A stretch of DNA of 64,000 nt from Nostoc sp036917775 (GTDB lineage Bacteria > Cyanobacteriota > Cyanobacteriia > Cyanobacteriales > Nostocaceae). The stretch's first letter is position 1, and each line of letters begins with the position of its first letter. Below, piece after piece: positions 1 to 8,508 of this stretch. The stretch covers positions 1 through 64,000 of the forward strand of contig NZ_JBALEQ010000068.1 in assembly GCF_036917775.1 (NCBI RefSeq), in the 5' to 3' direction. The notes below the pieces were generated by a model. The model did no database searches. It was given only the letters and a program-made list of their open reading frames with translations, and was not told the DNA's origin. The position numbers and the translations under genes were made by a program.

Positions 1-641
1 GGGTGACGGCGACGGCATTTACAAAGAAACTATGACCTTTGAGGGTGAATTGTTCCTGCCCTGTTGCCAGATTCCAGACTTTCAGGGTGTTGTCAGAGGA
101 GGCAGAAATCACCTGTTGCCCATTGGGGGTGACGGCGACGGCATTTACAAATAAACTATGACCTTTGAGGGTGCGGAGTAAGCGTCCTCCTGGTGGGGTT
201 AAGCTTGGGGTCAAAGGACACAGCCAAGGGAAAGTTTTTACTTGCTTTGCTTGTATCAGTAATTCCTGAATCTCCTCTGGCATTTGCTGATTTAGTAACC
301 TTCCGTGCAATTGACTTGCTAATTGTTGCTTATCTGTTACTAAAATATGCGCTGACAATCTTAATGCCCCTTGAATCAATTTGAGACTTTTGACTTTTTC
401 AGAGTTATATTCTGAGTAATTTAATGTCTCTTCACCATCAATCAAATCATAATCGTCAATTAGTGGCTGCACCCCAAACTCAGTATAGTTAATCTTGGCA
501 GTGATGAAATCAAAATCAGTCAGGGTTTTGTAATACTTTTCTAAGTTTCCCGACTTTACCAAGCTTGGCGCTAAACTACCCAAGTAAGCACGTTGAAATG
601 CAGGATTTTGTGCCGCTAATTTGTCAGCAAATTCTCCCATT
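1..641 (-). pseudogene. WD40-repeat C-terminal part of a split STAND ATPase (partial at window edge)
   Basis: The minus strand is open from about 649 to the window edge at 1, in the frame one base ahead of the ATPase that ends at 642. It encodes a helical linker and then WD40 units ending in a V-W-N-L-A-T-G type motif. The WD40 DNA repeats with a 126-bp (42-residue) period, starting near 1 and again at 127, and is nearly identical between copies, a sign of recent repeat amplification. In related cyanobacterial proteins a NACHT/STAND ATPase and a WD40 propeller form one chain. I infer this is the 3' part of the same gene, separated by a frameshift. No start codon with a good ribosome site is evident at its beginning. 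Confidence 0.75.
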
Positions 642-2207
642 TCACGCCATCTTCCCGATAAGGTAGTCCGCAATGCGTTGATTAACCTCTTGAAATAGCT
701 TCCGTTTGGAATCCAAAACCCGTTTTGCTTTCAAGAAGTCCAAAAAACTTGCATGATAGATGCTGTGGCAGATTTCTCCTTTTATATCCTGCTGCTTCAA
801 ATACTCAACCCACTCTTCTAAAACTGATTGCACATCATATTCCTCCTGTTTGGCAATATCTGCTATCATCTTCGAGGTAATTGGTGTGCCAATCTCCACT
901 AAAATAAACAGGATAAATACTTTTACTTCTTGGGGCTTTGCATCCATTCCCATCTGTCCCCAATGGACTTGATAATAGTCCTGAAGACCATCGGGTAATT
1001 CCTTTAAACTCAGGTCTTTATAGTCACCTTTAGCAATTCCTGGCAAGACATAGCGCAGGTACATGAAATTATTTTCACTCTTAGTTGCTACCTGTTCAAC
1101 AAAATCATTATCATCAATTTTGCGGTCTTTAATCCATTGTCTAAGTGCCTTGTTATGGTCTTCATCGACATTCAAAAATAACCCAATATACTTTTTGATA
1201 TCTTCACGGCTCAAATTAACATAGTCATTTGCCCTTAAATCTAGCTCCTCCATCGGGACATCTGGTGCAGACAAGCGTTTTTTATCTATAGTATATGGTC
1301 GTCTAGTCAGCAGAAAATAGACACGTTCTGGTAGCGCCGTTGGTAAATCTAAAAGATTTCCCCCAGCTTCTTGCTCCACTTCATCCAAAGCATCAACTAC
1401 AATTACCAGGCGTTCACTAACAGGAATTTTCTTACTAACTTGTTCTAATAAATCAGCTAAATTAGCCTTCTCGACATTCTGCAACTGGTAACGCTTACTT
1501 AGTTGCTTGCGAATACTTTCAAGAAATAGCTCCGCTCGATTGCTACTAGTTTGGCGAATATTAAAATAGCATGGTGATTTATTGTCCCAGACATATTTAG
1601 CAGCAATGGTACTCTTCCCCATCCCCGCATCACCCACTACTGTAAAATAACCACTGCGATTTTTATTGCAAAACTGTTTCAATGCGTCAAAAACAAACTG
1701 ACGACCACAAAAGGAGCGAATTTTTTCTTTAATTAACGACTTAAATTCTGTTGGATACTCATCTAAATTCCATTCAGGGAAAGGCTCAAACTCTGTTGAT
1801 TTACTTCTTTTAGCAACCTTAATAAATATTTCCCCAAACTCCTCCAACTCTGATCGCAGTTCAATTCTCATCAATCGGATATCAAATTCTGAATCCTTCC
1901 CCTGCAAAAACTTTTCGACTTCCTTGTAGAAACCCAAGGGATTATTTGAAGTATAAGCACTCCAAAAAGCATTTTTAATTTCTCTTTCTCGAAAAAGATT
2001 CAGCAGTACTTCAGGCTTATCCACACCATACTCAATTAAAGAATAAACATAAACACCATCAACATCTTTAGGTGGTTGTACTGGGTCAAAATTGAATTGT
2101 TTTAAGGTTCTAACTACAGTTTCATTGCGTTGAGCTTGATTAATAACTAGAGAAGCCGCAGGTTTAGCAATACTTTTAAGTGCATTAACTACAGGGTCAA
2201 TATTCAT
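642..2207 (-). pseudogene. STAND/NACHT-type ATPase, N-terminal part of a frameshifted ATPase-WD40 gene
   Basis: This 521-residue frame has a P-loop GDAGMGKST at about 192-200 and a Walker B VIVVDALDE at about 269-277, as in NACHT/STAND signal-transduction ATPases, with a helical region before and after. Family members act as oligomerising sensors or scaffolds, with the C-terminal WD40 propeller as sensor; the ligand is unknown. The chain ends abruptly at TGA 644-642, exactly where the next frame continues with a plausible sequence (K-W-R-E-M-G-E-F). Dropping one A near 650 would restore a single long protein. It may be a real mutation, a sequencing error or, less likely, programmed frameshifting. 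Confidence 0.75.
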
Positions 2208-2886
2208 CTTTGCTAGCAGTAGAGATAATTTTTACACCTGTAACATATCCTAACGACAGATGACAAAATTAAGCAAAGACACAGTTATATAATAGCGATA
2301 CCTTTGGTAAGCTGCGCTAACGCTCCCTCTTCTCTCTTCCTCAGCGTCCGGTTATTGAGCGAAGTCGAAATACTGCGCCTCTGCGGTTCAATTCTCATGC
2401 TTGATTAGCAAAGTGAAATCACCCTCTCATATCCAAAATACACTGAAGAATGAAGCGTAGACCTAGCCCGTCGTAGATATCGCATAGCTGTTTAGAGTCC
2501 TAAACTTGCAGCTTGAGGCTCAAAGGTGCAACTGTCAGCCTTAAAGGTGCAATTTTCCGCATCAAAGGTGCAACTGTCAGGCTCAAAGGTGCAACGTTCA
2601 CCCTCAAAGGCGCAACCGCCAAGCTCAAAGGTGCAACGTTCACCTTCAAAGATGCAACTTTCCGCATCAAAGGTGCGACTGTCAAGCTAAAAGGTCAAAT
2701 GCTCACCCTCAAAGGCGCAACCATCAAGCTCAAAGGCTCATTTGTCGCAATCTAACCCTTAACACTACATCAACAAAGGTGGTTTATGGCCAAAATAATT
2801 CAGTTAATGATACCTATTCATTGAAAATCCCCCCAACCCTTTAAAAAAGAGAGTTGGAGGGATCAAGTTAACTAAACTGTATGGTT
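2208..2886. other. intergenic region, repeat-rich
   Basis: This 679-bp gap between the STAND gene and gcvP holds a tandem 21-bp repeat (listed separately) and pieces of dispersed Nostoc-type repeats: near 2350 (gagcgaagtcgaaata) and near 2470 (cgtcgtagatatcgc). I see no conserved gene. Confidence 0.6.
2513..2753. repeat. 21-bp tandem minisatellite, 11 degenerate units
   Basis: About eleven units of 21 bp follow the consensus ctcaaaggtgcaac plus a variable 7 bases. Because 21 is a multiple of three, every unit encodes a heptapeptide: the plus strand reads L-K-G-A-T-x-x repeats for 80 codons starting at 2513, and the minus strand reads V-A-P-L-x-x-x repeats (2500-2685). Both frames stay open. 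Variation among units is mostly at the spacer positions. I cannot tell whether either strand is translated; no clear ribosome site precedes the plus-strand ATG. Confidence 0.8.
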
Positions 2887-5826
2887 TTATGAGGAATAAG
2901 CATCCATTGGCAGACAAGAACAAACAAAATTCCTGTCACCAAAGGCTGCATCAATGCGACCAACAGCAGGCCAGAATTTATACTCACGAGTCCAAGGCGC
3001 AGGATAGGCAGCTTGTTCACGAGAATAAGGATGATTCCATTCTCCAGTAATCAGACTTTCAGCAGTGTGGGGTGCGTTCTTCAAAACATTATCTTGGATA
3101 TCCACCTTGCCAACTTCTATTTGAGCAATTTCTTGGCGAATAGAAATCAACGCATCACAGAAACGATCCAACTCTTGCTTAGATTCACTTTCTGTAGGTT
3201 CCACCATGATTGTACCCCCTACAGGCCAGGAGACAGTCGGCGCATGGAAACCGTAATCTATGAGACGCTTGGCAACATCATCGATTTCGATCGCAGCTGA
3301 TTTTTTGAGCGATCGTAAATCTAAAATACACTCATGGGCAACTAGACCATTTTTCCCCTGATACAAAACCGGATAATACGATTCCAGTTTCTTAGCGATG
3401 TAGTTAGCATTGAGAATCGCCACTTTAGTAGCTTGGGTTAAACCATCTGCACCCATCATGGCGATGTACATCCAAGAAATCACCAAGATACTTGCACTAC
3501 CCCAAGGCGCAGCCGCCACAGCACCAATATGTGAGTGCTGAGTTGAGTCGTTGATAGTAACAACAGGATGTCCGGGGAGAAAAGGCACAAGATGAGATGC
3601 AACACCAATGGGCCCCATACCAGGGCCACCACCACCATGAGGAATACAGAAGGTTTTGTGCAAGTTTAAATGGCAGACATCCGCGCCAATATCTCCAGGA
3701 CGGCAAATCCCCACTTGGGCGTTCATATTTGCCCCATCCATGTAAACTTGTCCACCATGACTGTGAACAACAGCGCAGATTTCCTGAATTGGTTCCTCAA
3801 ATACACCATGAGTTGAGGGATATGTCACCATTAAGGCAGCTAGTTCATTACTATGTTTTTCTGCTTTAGCCTTCAAGTCATCAACGTCAATATTACCTTG
3901 TGAGTCACAGGCAACTGCCACCACCTTCATCCCGCACATCACCGCACTAGCAGGGTTTGTCCCGTGTGCCGAAGTCGGAATTAAACAGACATTGCGGTGT
4001 GCTTCACCCCGATTTTCGTGATATTGACGAATTACTAAAAGTCCAGCGTACTCGCCCTGAGAACCAGCATTTGGTTGTAGAGAAATTCCTGCAAAACCAG
4101 TAATTTCAGCTAACCATGCTTCAAGTTTCTGGAATAGGATTTGATAACCTTGCGTTTGCGACGCAGGTGCAAATGGATGAATCTTGCCAAATTCTTCCCA
4201 ACTGACCGGAATCATCTCAGCAGTTGCATTCAACTTCATTGTGCAAGAACCCAAAGGAATCATCGATGTTGTTAGCGACAAGTCCTTGCTTTCTAGCTTG
4301 TGCAGATAGCGCAACAACTCAGTTTCTGAATGATAGCGATTAAAAACTGGGTGAGTGAGATAGTTGCTGGTACGGGCAAGGCTTGAGTTTTGTAGAGGTG
4401 ATTTGCACTGTGCTGCAATTAAGTCTCCAATTTCTTTAAAACCGATAAATAGACTATCAGGCGCTGCAAAAATCTCCAAAACCTCTACCAAATCATCTAC
4501 TGTAGTTGTTTCATTTAAAGAAATACCAACAGCAGTGTCATCAAAAATTCGCAGGTTAATATTCCTTGCTTGACAAGCTTCAAGAATTACTTCCAGGCTG
4601 CGTGTTCCCAATTCCACCCGCAGTGTATCAAAGAAATCTTCAGAACTAATTTTGTAACCCAGATGCTTTAGTCCTGCTGCCAACATTAAAGTTAGCTGGT
4701 GGATATTCTCTGCAATTTGCTTCAGTCCAGCAGGGCCATGATAGACGGCGTACATACTCGCCATTACCGCCAGTAGCACCTGTGCAGTACAAATATTACT
4801 AGTAGCTTTTTCGCGGCGGATGTGCTGTTCGCGGGTTTGCAAGGCAAGACGTAATGCAGGCTTACCTTGAGTATCTTTTGATACACCCACAATTCGCCCT
4901 GGAACCAGCCGCTTATACTCTTCCTTTGTCGCAAAGTATGCCGCGTGAGGCCCCCCAAAGCCCAATGGAATACCAAAGCGCTGGGTACTACCGACAGCAA
5001 TATCAGCGCCAAATTCCCCAGGAGGGGTGAGCAAAGTTAAACTTAAAGGATCTGCTGCTACCGTCACCAATGCACCCTTAGCATGGGCTTTTTCTATAAA
5101 AGCGCGGTAGTCGTAAATGGTGCCATCACTTGCAGGGTATTGCAAAACAGCCCCAAAAATTGGTTGATCAAAATCAAATGTTTGATGATCGCCGACAATG
5201 ATCTTAATCCCCAATGGTTTAGCCCGTGTTTGCAACACGTCGATAGTTTGGGGATGGCAATCACCAGAGACGAAATAAGCATTTGCCTGATTTTTACAAA
5301 CACCATAGCTTAGACTCATTGCTTCAGCTGCGGCTGTGGCTTCATCCAGTAACGAAGCATTGGCAATTTCCAAACCTGTGAGGTCGATAATCAAGGTTTG
5401 GAAATTTAGCAGCGCTTCTAGTCGCCCTTGGGCAATTTCTGGCTGATAAGGAGTGTAAGCAGTATACCAACCAGGGTTTTCTAAGATATTACGTCCAATC
5501 ACGGGTGGGGTAATAGTGTCGTAATATCCCATACCGATGTATGAACGGAAAACCTGATTTTTGGCAGCAATTTTTTTTAACGATGCCAGTGCTGCATATT
5601 CACTTTCGGCTGCTGGTAACTTTAGGGGTTGCTTCAGCCTGATTGTCTGGGGAACTGTTTGGTCAATTAGGGCATCCAGGCTGGGAAATCCCAAAACCTT
5701 AAGCATAAGCTGGATGTCGTCGGAGTTAGGGCCAATATGTCTTGGCGCAAAACTACTCAACTTTTGACTTTTTTCGTCCAGCACTTGCTGTTCATTAGAC
5801 TTGAGAATAGGGGCGTTTAATACCAC
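2887..5826 (-). CDS. gcvP: glycine dehydrogenase (decarboxylating), P-protein
   Basis: GcvP is the PLP-dependent subunit of the glycine cleavage system. It decarboxylates glycine and passes the aminomethyl group to lipoylated GcvH, and is needed for photorespiratory glycine turnover. The 979-residue length matches the family, and the two homologous halves are both present. The second half holds the PLP-lysine motif H-K-T-F near residue 724, followed by the glycine-rich stretch PHGGGGPGMGPIGV. It is the last of three same-strand genes (gcvT, gcvH, gcvP), with a 188-bp repeat-containing gap after gcvH. The call is firm. Confidence 0.97.
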   Translation of the reverse strand: MVLNAPILKSNEQQVLDEKSQKLSSFAPRHIGPNSDDIQLMLKVLGFPSLDALIDQTVPQTIRLKQPLKLPAAESEYAALASLKKIAAKNQVFRSYIGMGYYDTITPPVIGRNILENPGWYTAYTPYQPEIAQGRLEALLNFQTLIIDLTGLEIANASLLDEATAAAEAMSLSYGVCKNQANAYFVSGDCHPQTIDVLQTRAKPLGIKIIVGDHQTFDFDQPIFGAVLQYPASDGTIYDYRAFIEKAHAKGALVTVAADPLSLTLLTPPGEFGADIAVGSTQRFGIPLGFGGPHAAYFATKEEYKRLVPGRIVGVSKDTQGKPALRLALQTREQHIRREKATSNICTAQVLLAVMASMYAVYHGPAGLKQIAENIHQLTLMLAAGLKHLGYKISSEDFFDTLRVELGTRSLEVILEACQARNINLRIFDDTAVGISLNETTTVDDLVEVLEIFAAPDSLFIGFKEIGDLIAAQCKSPLQNSSLARTSNYLTHPVFNRYHSETELLRYLHKLESKDLSLTTSMIPLGSCTMKLNATAEMIPVSWEEFGKIHPFAPASQTQGYQILFQKLEAWLAEITGFAGISLQPNAGSQGEYAGLLVIRQYHENRGEAHRNVCLIPTSAHGTNPASAVMCGMKVVAVACDSQGNIDVDDLKAKAEKHSNELAALMVTYPSTHGVFEEPIQEICAVVHSHGGQVYMDGANMNAQVGICRPGDIGADVCHLNLHKTFCIPHGGGGPGMGPIGVASHLVPFLPGHPVVTINDSTQHSHIGAVAAAPWGSASILVISWMYIAMMGADGLTQATKVAILNANYIAKKLESYYPVLYQGKNGLVAHECILDLRSLKKSAAIEIDDVAKRLIDYGFHAPTVSWPVGGTIMVEPTESESKQELDRFCDALISIRQEIAQIEVGKVDIQDNVLKNAPHTAESLITGEWNHPYSREQAAYPAPWTREYKFWPAVGRIDAAFGDRNFVCSCLPMDAYSS

Positions 5827-6014
5827 AAATTACTCTCCAGATGGTACTATTTCATATTTTGCAATAAATACTGATGAGAAGTAGGTGTAACTTTTCAATT
5901 TATCTAAATTTCATGACTTAATTTTTGAGTGGAATGGCAGATAGGAGAGATGGGGGAGACAAAGGAGAAAATTTTTACCATGTCCCCTTTGTCCCCTCCC
6001 TCATCCCCCACTCC

Positions 6015-6404
6015 CTACTCCCCTTCTACCTGGGCGCGATACTCATCTGCTGTCAAAGCATCTTCAACTTCACCAGGGTCATTGACGCGCACTTTCAAAA
6101 ACCACCCTTCTCCGTAGGGGTCTTCTGACACTTCTTCAGGAGAATTAATTAAGGCTTCATTGCGTTCTATAACAGTACCGGTGACTGGTGAATTAAGCTC
6201 TTCAACGGCTTTCACTGATTCAATTGTGCCAAAGTTTTCTCCCCTGGTAAGAGCATCGCCAATTTCTGGCAGTTCCAAAAAGACGATATCACCCAATTCA
6301 TGTACGGCAAATTCAGTAATGCCAATGGTGGCAATTTCGCCATCTATTCGCACGTATTCATGAGAATCCAAGTATCTGAAATCTTGAGGATATTCAAAAG
6401 ACAT
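6015..6404 (-). CDS. gcvH: glycine cleavage system H protein
   Basis: GcvH is the small lipoyl carrier that shuttles the aminomethyl intermediate between GcvP and GcvT. The 129-residue protein has the lipoylation motif E-S-V-K-A with the acceptor at Lys65, and the G-x-I-E-S-V-K context is intact. The last residues (Q-V-E-G-E) and the stop are read from a short G/A-rich repeat around 6010-6030, so the extreme C-terminus may be repeat-derived. It lies between gcvT and gcvP on one strand, probably in one transcription unit. lipA in this window could supply the lipoate. Confidence 0.96.
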   Translation of the reverse strand: MSFEYPQDFRYLDSHEYVRIDGEIATIGITEFAVHELGDIVFLELPEIGDALTRGENFGTIESVKAVEELNSPVTGTVIERNEALINSPEEVSEDPYGEGWFLKVRVNDPGEVEDALTADEYRAQVEGE

Positions 6405-6529
6405 ATCACTTCCTCTCCCTTATCAAAAAAATTATTGCCCCAACAGTCATCCAAGCCATATATGGTAATGAACCTTACTGTAGATTGAGTAACTCACAAC
6501 ACATTATTCCTCAAAAACCTTGGCGCTTG

Positions 6530-7708
6530 TTAGTTAGCAGCACGATTTTTTGACCGATAAAAGGGACGTTTAACCACAACTGCTGGATAAGCTTTGCCGC
6601 GAATTTCGACTTCTAGCTGCTGACCAACGGTTGCTAATTGGGTAGGAACGTAAGCTAAAGCAATAGGATAACCCAGTGTAGGCGACAGAGTGCCACTAGA
6701 AACTTCTCCCACAACTTTACCTGTGGATAACACTTGGTAGCCATGACGGGCAATATTGCGTCCTTGAGTTTGTAAACCTACCAATCGACGCTTCACTCCC
6801 TTGGATTTTTGCTCTGCTAAAACTTCTCTTCCAATAAAATCGCCTTTGGTATCTAAGTGAACTAGCCACCCTAAACCTGCTTCTAAGGGTGTGGTGGTGT
6901 CATCAATATCTTGTCCGTAAAGTGCCATCGCTGCTTCTAGGCGTAGGGTATCTCTCGCACCAAGTCCACAGGGGATAACACCACTTTTATGGAGACTTCG
7001 CCACAATTCTACTCCCACATCTGGGTCTACCATCACCTCAAAGCCATCTTCTCCGGTGTAACCTGTGCGGGCCAGGAAGGCAGGTTTACCTAGTAAGGTT
7101 GCTTCTAAATGTTCGAAGGCTTTGATTGGTTGTAAGTCTTCTTGCACTAAAGGCTGGAGATATTTAATCGCTTTTGGCCCTTGCACGGCAATTAAGGCTT
7201 TTTCTGGTGAAAGGTCTTGGAATTGCAATTTATCCAGGTCAAGATGTTGCAATAACCATGCTTTATCTTTACCAGAGGTTGCTGCATTGACGATGATAAA
7301 TGCCTTTTGTATACCAGTGGTGTCTTCACCTTGGTAATAGACAATGATGTCGTCAATAATTCCCGCTTGGGGATTTAACAATACGGTGTATTGTGCTTGA
7401 CCGGGTTGCAATCGACTCAAGTCTGAAGGCACTAGAGGCTGGAGTTGGGAAATGAGATTTTTACCTTTGAGGGTAAATTTACCCATGTGGGAAATATCGA
7501 ACATTCCGGCTGTATTTCTTACAGCCTCATGTTCGCGGCTAATGCCACTAAATTGCACGGGCATTTCCCAGCCACCAAAGCTGGTAAAGCGGGCTTTGAG
7601 TTCTACACCCACTTGATATAAAGGGGTTCGCGCCAGAGATTGGGTGTTGTCTTCTTGATTAGCCACAGGTAATTTTGCGTAGATGCGGAGCAACTGGCCG
7701 TTAGGCAT
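6530..7708 (-). CDS. gcvT: aminomethyltransferase, glycine cleavage T protein
   Basis: GcvT moves the one-carbon unit from aminomethyl-lipoyl-GcvH to tetrahydrofolate, releasing ammonia. The protein shows the typical N-terminal R-T-P-L-Y, the folate-site region F-D-I-S-H-M-G, and the barrel motif L-G-A-R-D-T-L-R-L-E-A. The first 25 or so residues before R-T-P-L-Y are longer than usual, so the true start could lie slightly downstream. It is the first gene of gcvT-gcvH-gcvP. I looked for the two-domain glycine riboswitch in the 200 bp upstream and did not find it. Confidence 0.95.
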   Translation of the reverse strand: MPNGQLLRIYAKLPVANQEDNTQSLARTPLYQVGVELKARFTSFGGWEMPVQFSGISREHEAVRNTAGMFDISHMGKFTLKGKNLISQLQPLVPSDLSRLQPGQAQYTVLLNPQAGIIDDIIVYYQGEDTTGIQKAFIIVNAATSGKDKAWLLQHLDLDKLQFQDLSPEKALIAVQGPKAIKYLQPLVQEDLQPIKAFEHLEATLLGKPAFLARTGYTGEDGFEVMVDPDVGVELWRSLHKSGVIPCGLGARDTLRLEAAMALYGQDIDDTTTPLEAGLGWLVHLDTKGDFIGREVLAEQKSKGVKRRLVGLQTQGRNIARHGYQVLSTGKVVGEVSSGTLSPTLGYPIALAYVPTQLATVGQQLEVEIRGKAYPAVVVKRPFYRSKNRAAN

Positions 7709-7909
7709 CGCACCTCAACATATATCATCCTACGAGATGCTTTCTGGTTTTACAGTCTTGTGTATAGAATTGGGGCATTTAAAAGGGGCAGGGAGAAAAG
7801 TGGAGAGATTTATTCAATAATTCTCCTTTGTCTACCTTGTCTCCTTTGTCCTCTGCTGTGAGGTTTAATAGTTAATAGTAAAAGTGTTGAGATTTATTAA
7901 GAAGAGATT

Positions 7910-8407
7910 ATGAAATATTGGCGACTGTTAGCTAGCTTTGTTTTAGCTATGGTTCTTTTTTTGTTTCCCCTATCGGCACAAGCTGCAAGTTCTTCTAGTA
8001 TTACCCGTTCTGTGGGTAATGATGAACTCAAGGGTAAGGATTACTCTGGTCAAAGTTTAGTTGGTACTGAGTTTACCAATCTCAAATTAGAGAATGCTAA
8101 TTTTAGCAATGCTGACTTACGTGGTGGCGTGTTTAACGGTAGCGTATTAGAGGGAGTAAATCTGCATGGTGCTGATTTTAGTGAAGGCATAGCTTATCTC
8201 ACAAGGTTTAAGGATGCTGATTTAAGTGATGCGGTGTTGACCGATGCAATGATGCTGCGTTCTATTTTTGATGATGTAAATGTCACAGGCGCTGATTTTA
8301 CGAATGCAATTTTAGATGGAACGCAAGTGAAAAAGCTTTGTGTTAAGGCAAGTGGTGTGAATTCTAAGACTGGTGTAGATACTCGCCAGTCTTTAGGATG
8401 TAAGTAA
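7910..8407 (+). CDS. secreted pentapeptide-repeat protein, probably thylakoid-lumen
   Basis: Residues 1-25 form a signal peptide (K-Y-W-R, a hydrophobic core, then A-Q-A-A), so the product is exported, in cyanobacteria often to the thylakoid lumen. Residues 40-140 are pentapeptide repeats of the A(D/N)L/F-x-x type, expected to fold as a right-handed quadrilateral beta-helix. The C-terminus has two cysteines (near residues 144 and 164) that could form a disulfide. It resembles the lumenal TL15/TL17 pentapeptide family of plants and cyanobacteria, whose function is not firmly known. It is monocistronic, followed by a hairpin terminator. Confidence 0.85.
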   Translation: MKYWRLLASFVLAMVLFLFPLSAQAASSSSITRSVGNDELKGKDYSGQSLVGTEFTNLKLENANFSNADLRGGVFNGSVLEGVNLHGADFSEGIAYLTRFKDADLSDAVLTDAMMLRSIFDDVNVTGADFTNAILDGTQVKKLCVKASGVNSKTGVDTRQSLGCK

Positions 8408-8414
8408 AATTTAA

Positions 8415-8450
8415 CCCCTCTTCTTCGCTGGTGGAGAGGGGGATATTTTA
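8415..8450 (+). terminator. rho-independent terminator after the pentapeptide gene
   Basis: CCCCTCT at 8415-8421 pairs with AGAGGGG at 8435-8441, followed by a T-rich tract (gatattttattt). It starts 8 bp after the stop codon. Confidence 0.7.
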
Positions 8451-8508
8451 TTTACGAATTACGAATTACGCACAGCGATGTATAACGACAAGCCGCTTTG
8501 CGTCTACG

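Noticed and set aside
2500..2685. Separate minus-strand gene made of V-A-P-L repeats
   Set aside because: It is the reverse reading of the 21-bp minisatellite. Neither strand shows a ribosome site, so I list it only as a repeat.
7709..7909. Glycine riboswitch upstream of gcvT
   Set aside because: No paired aptamer motifs were recognisable in the 200 bp before gcvT, only short repeat tracts near 7790-7860.
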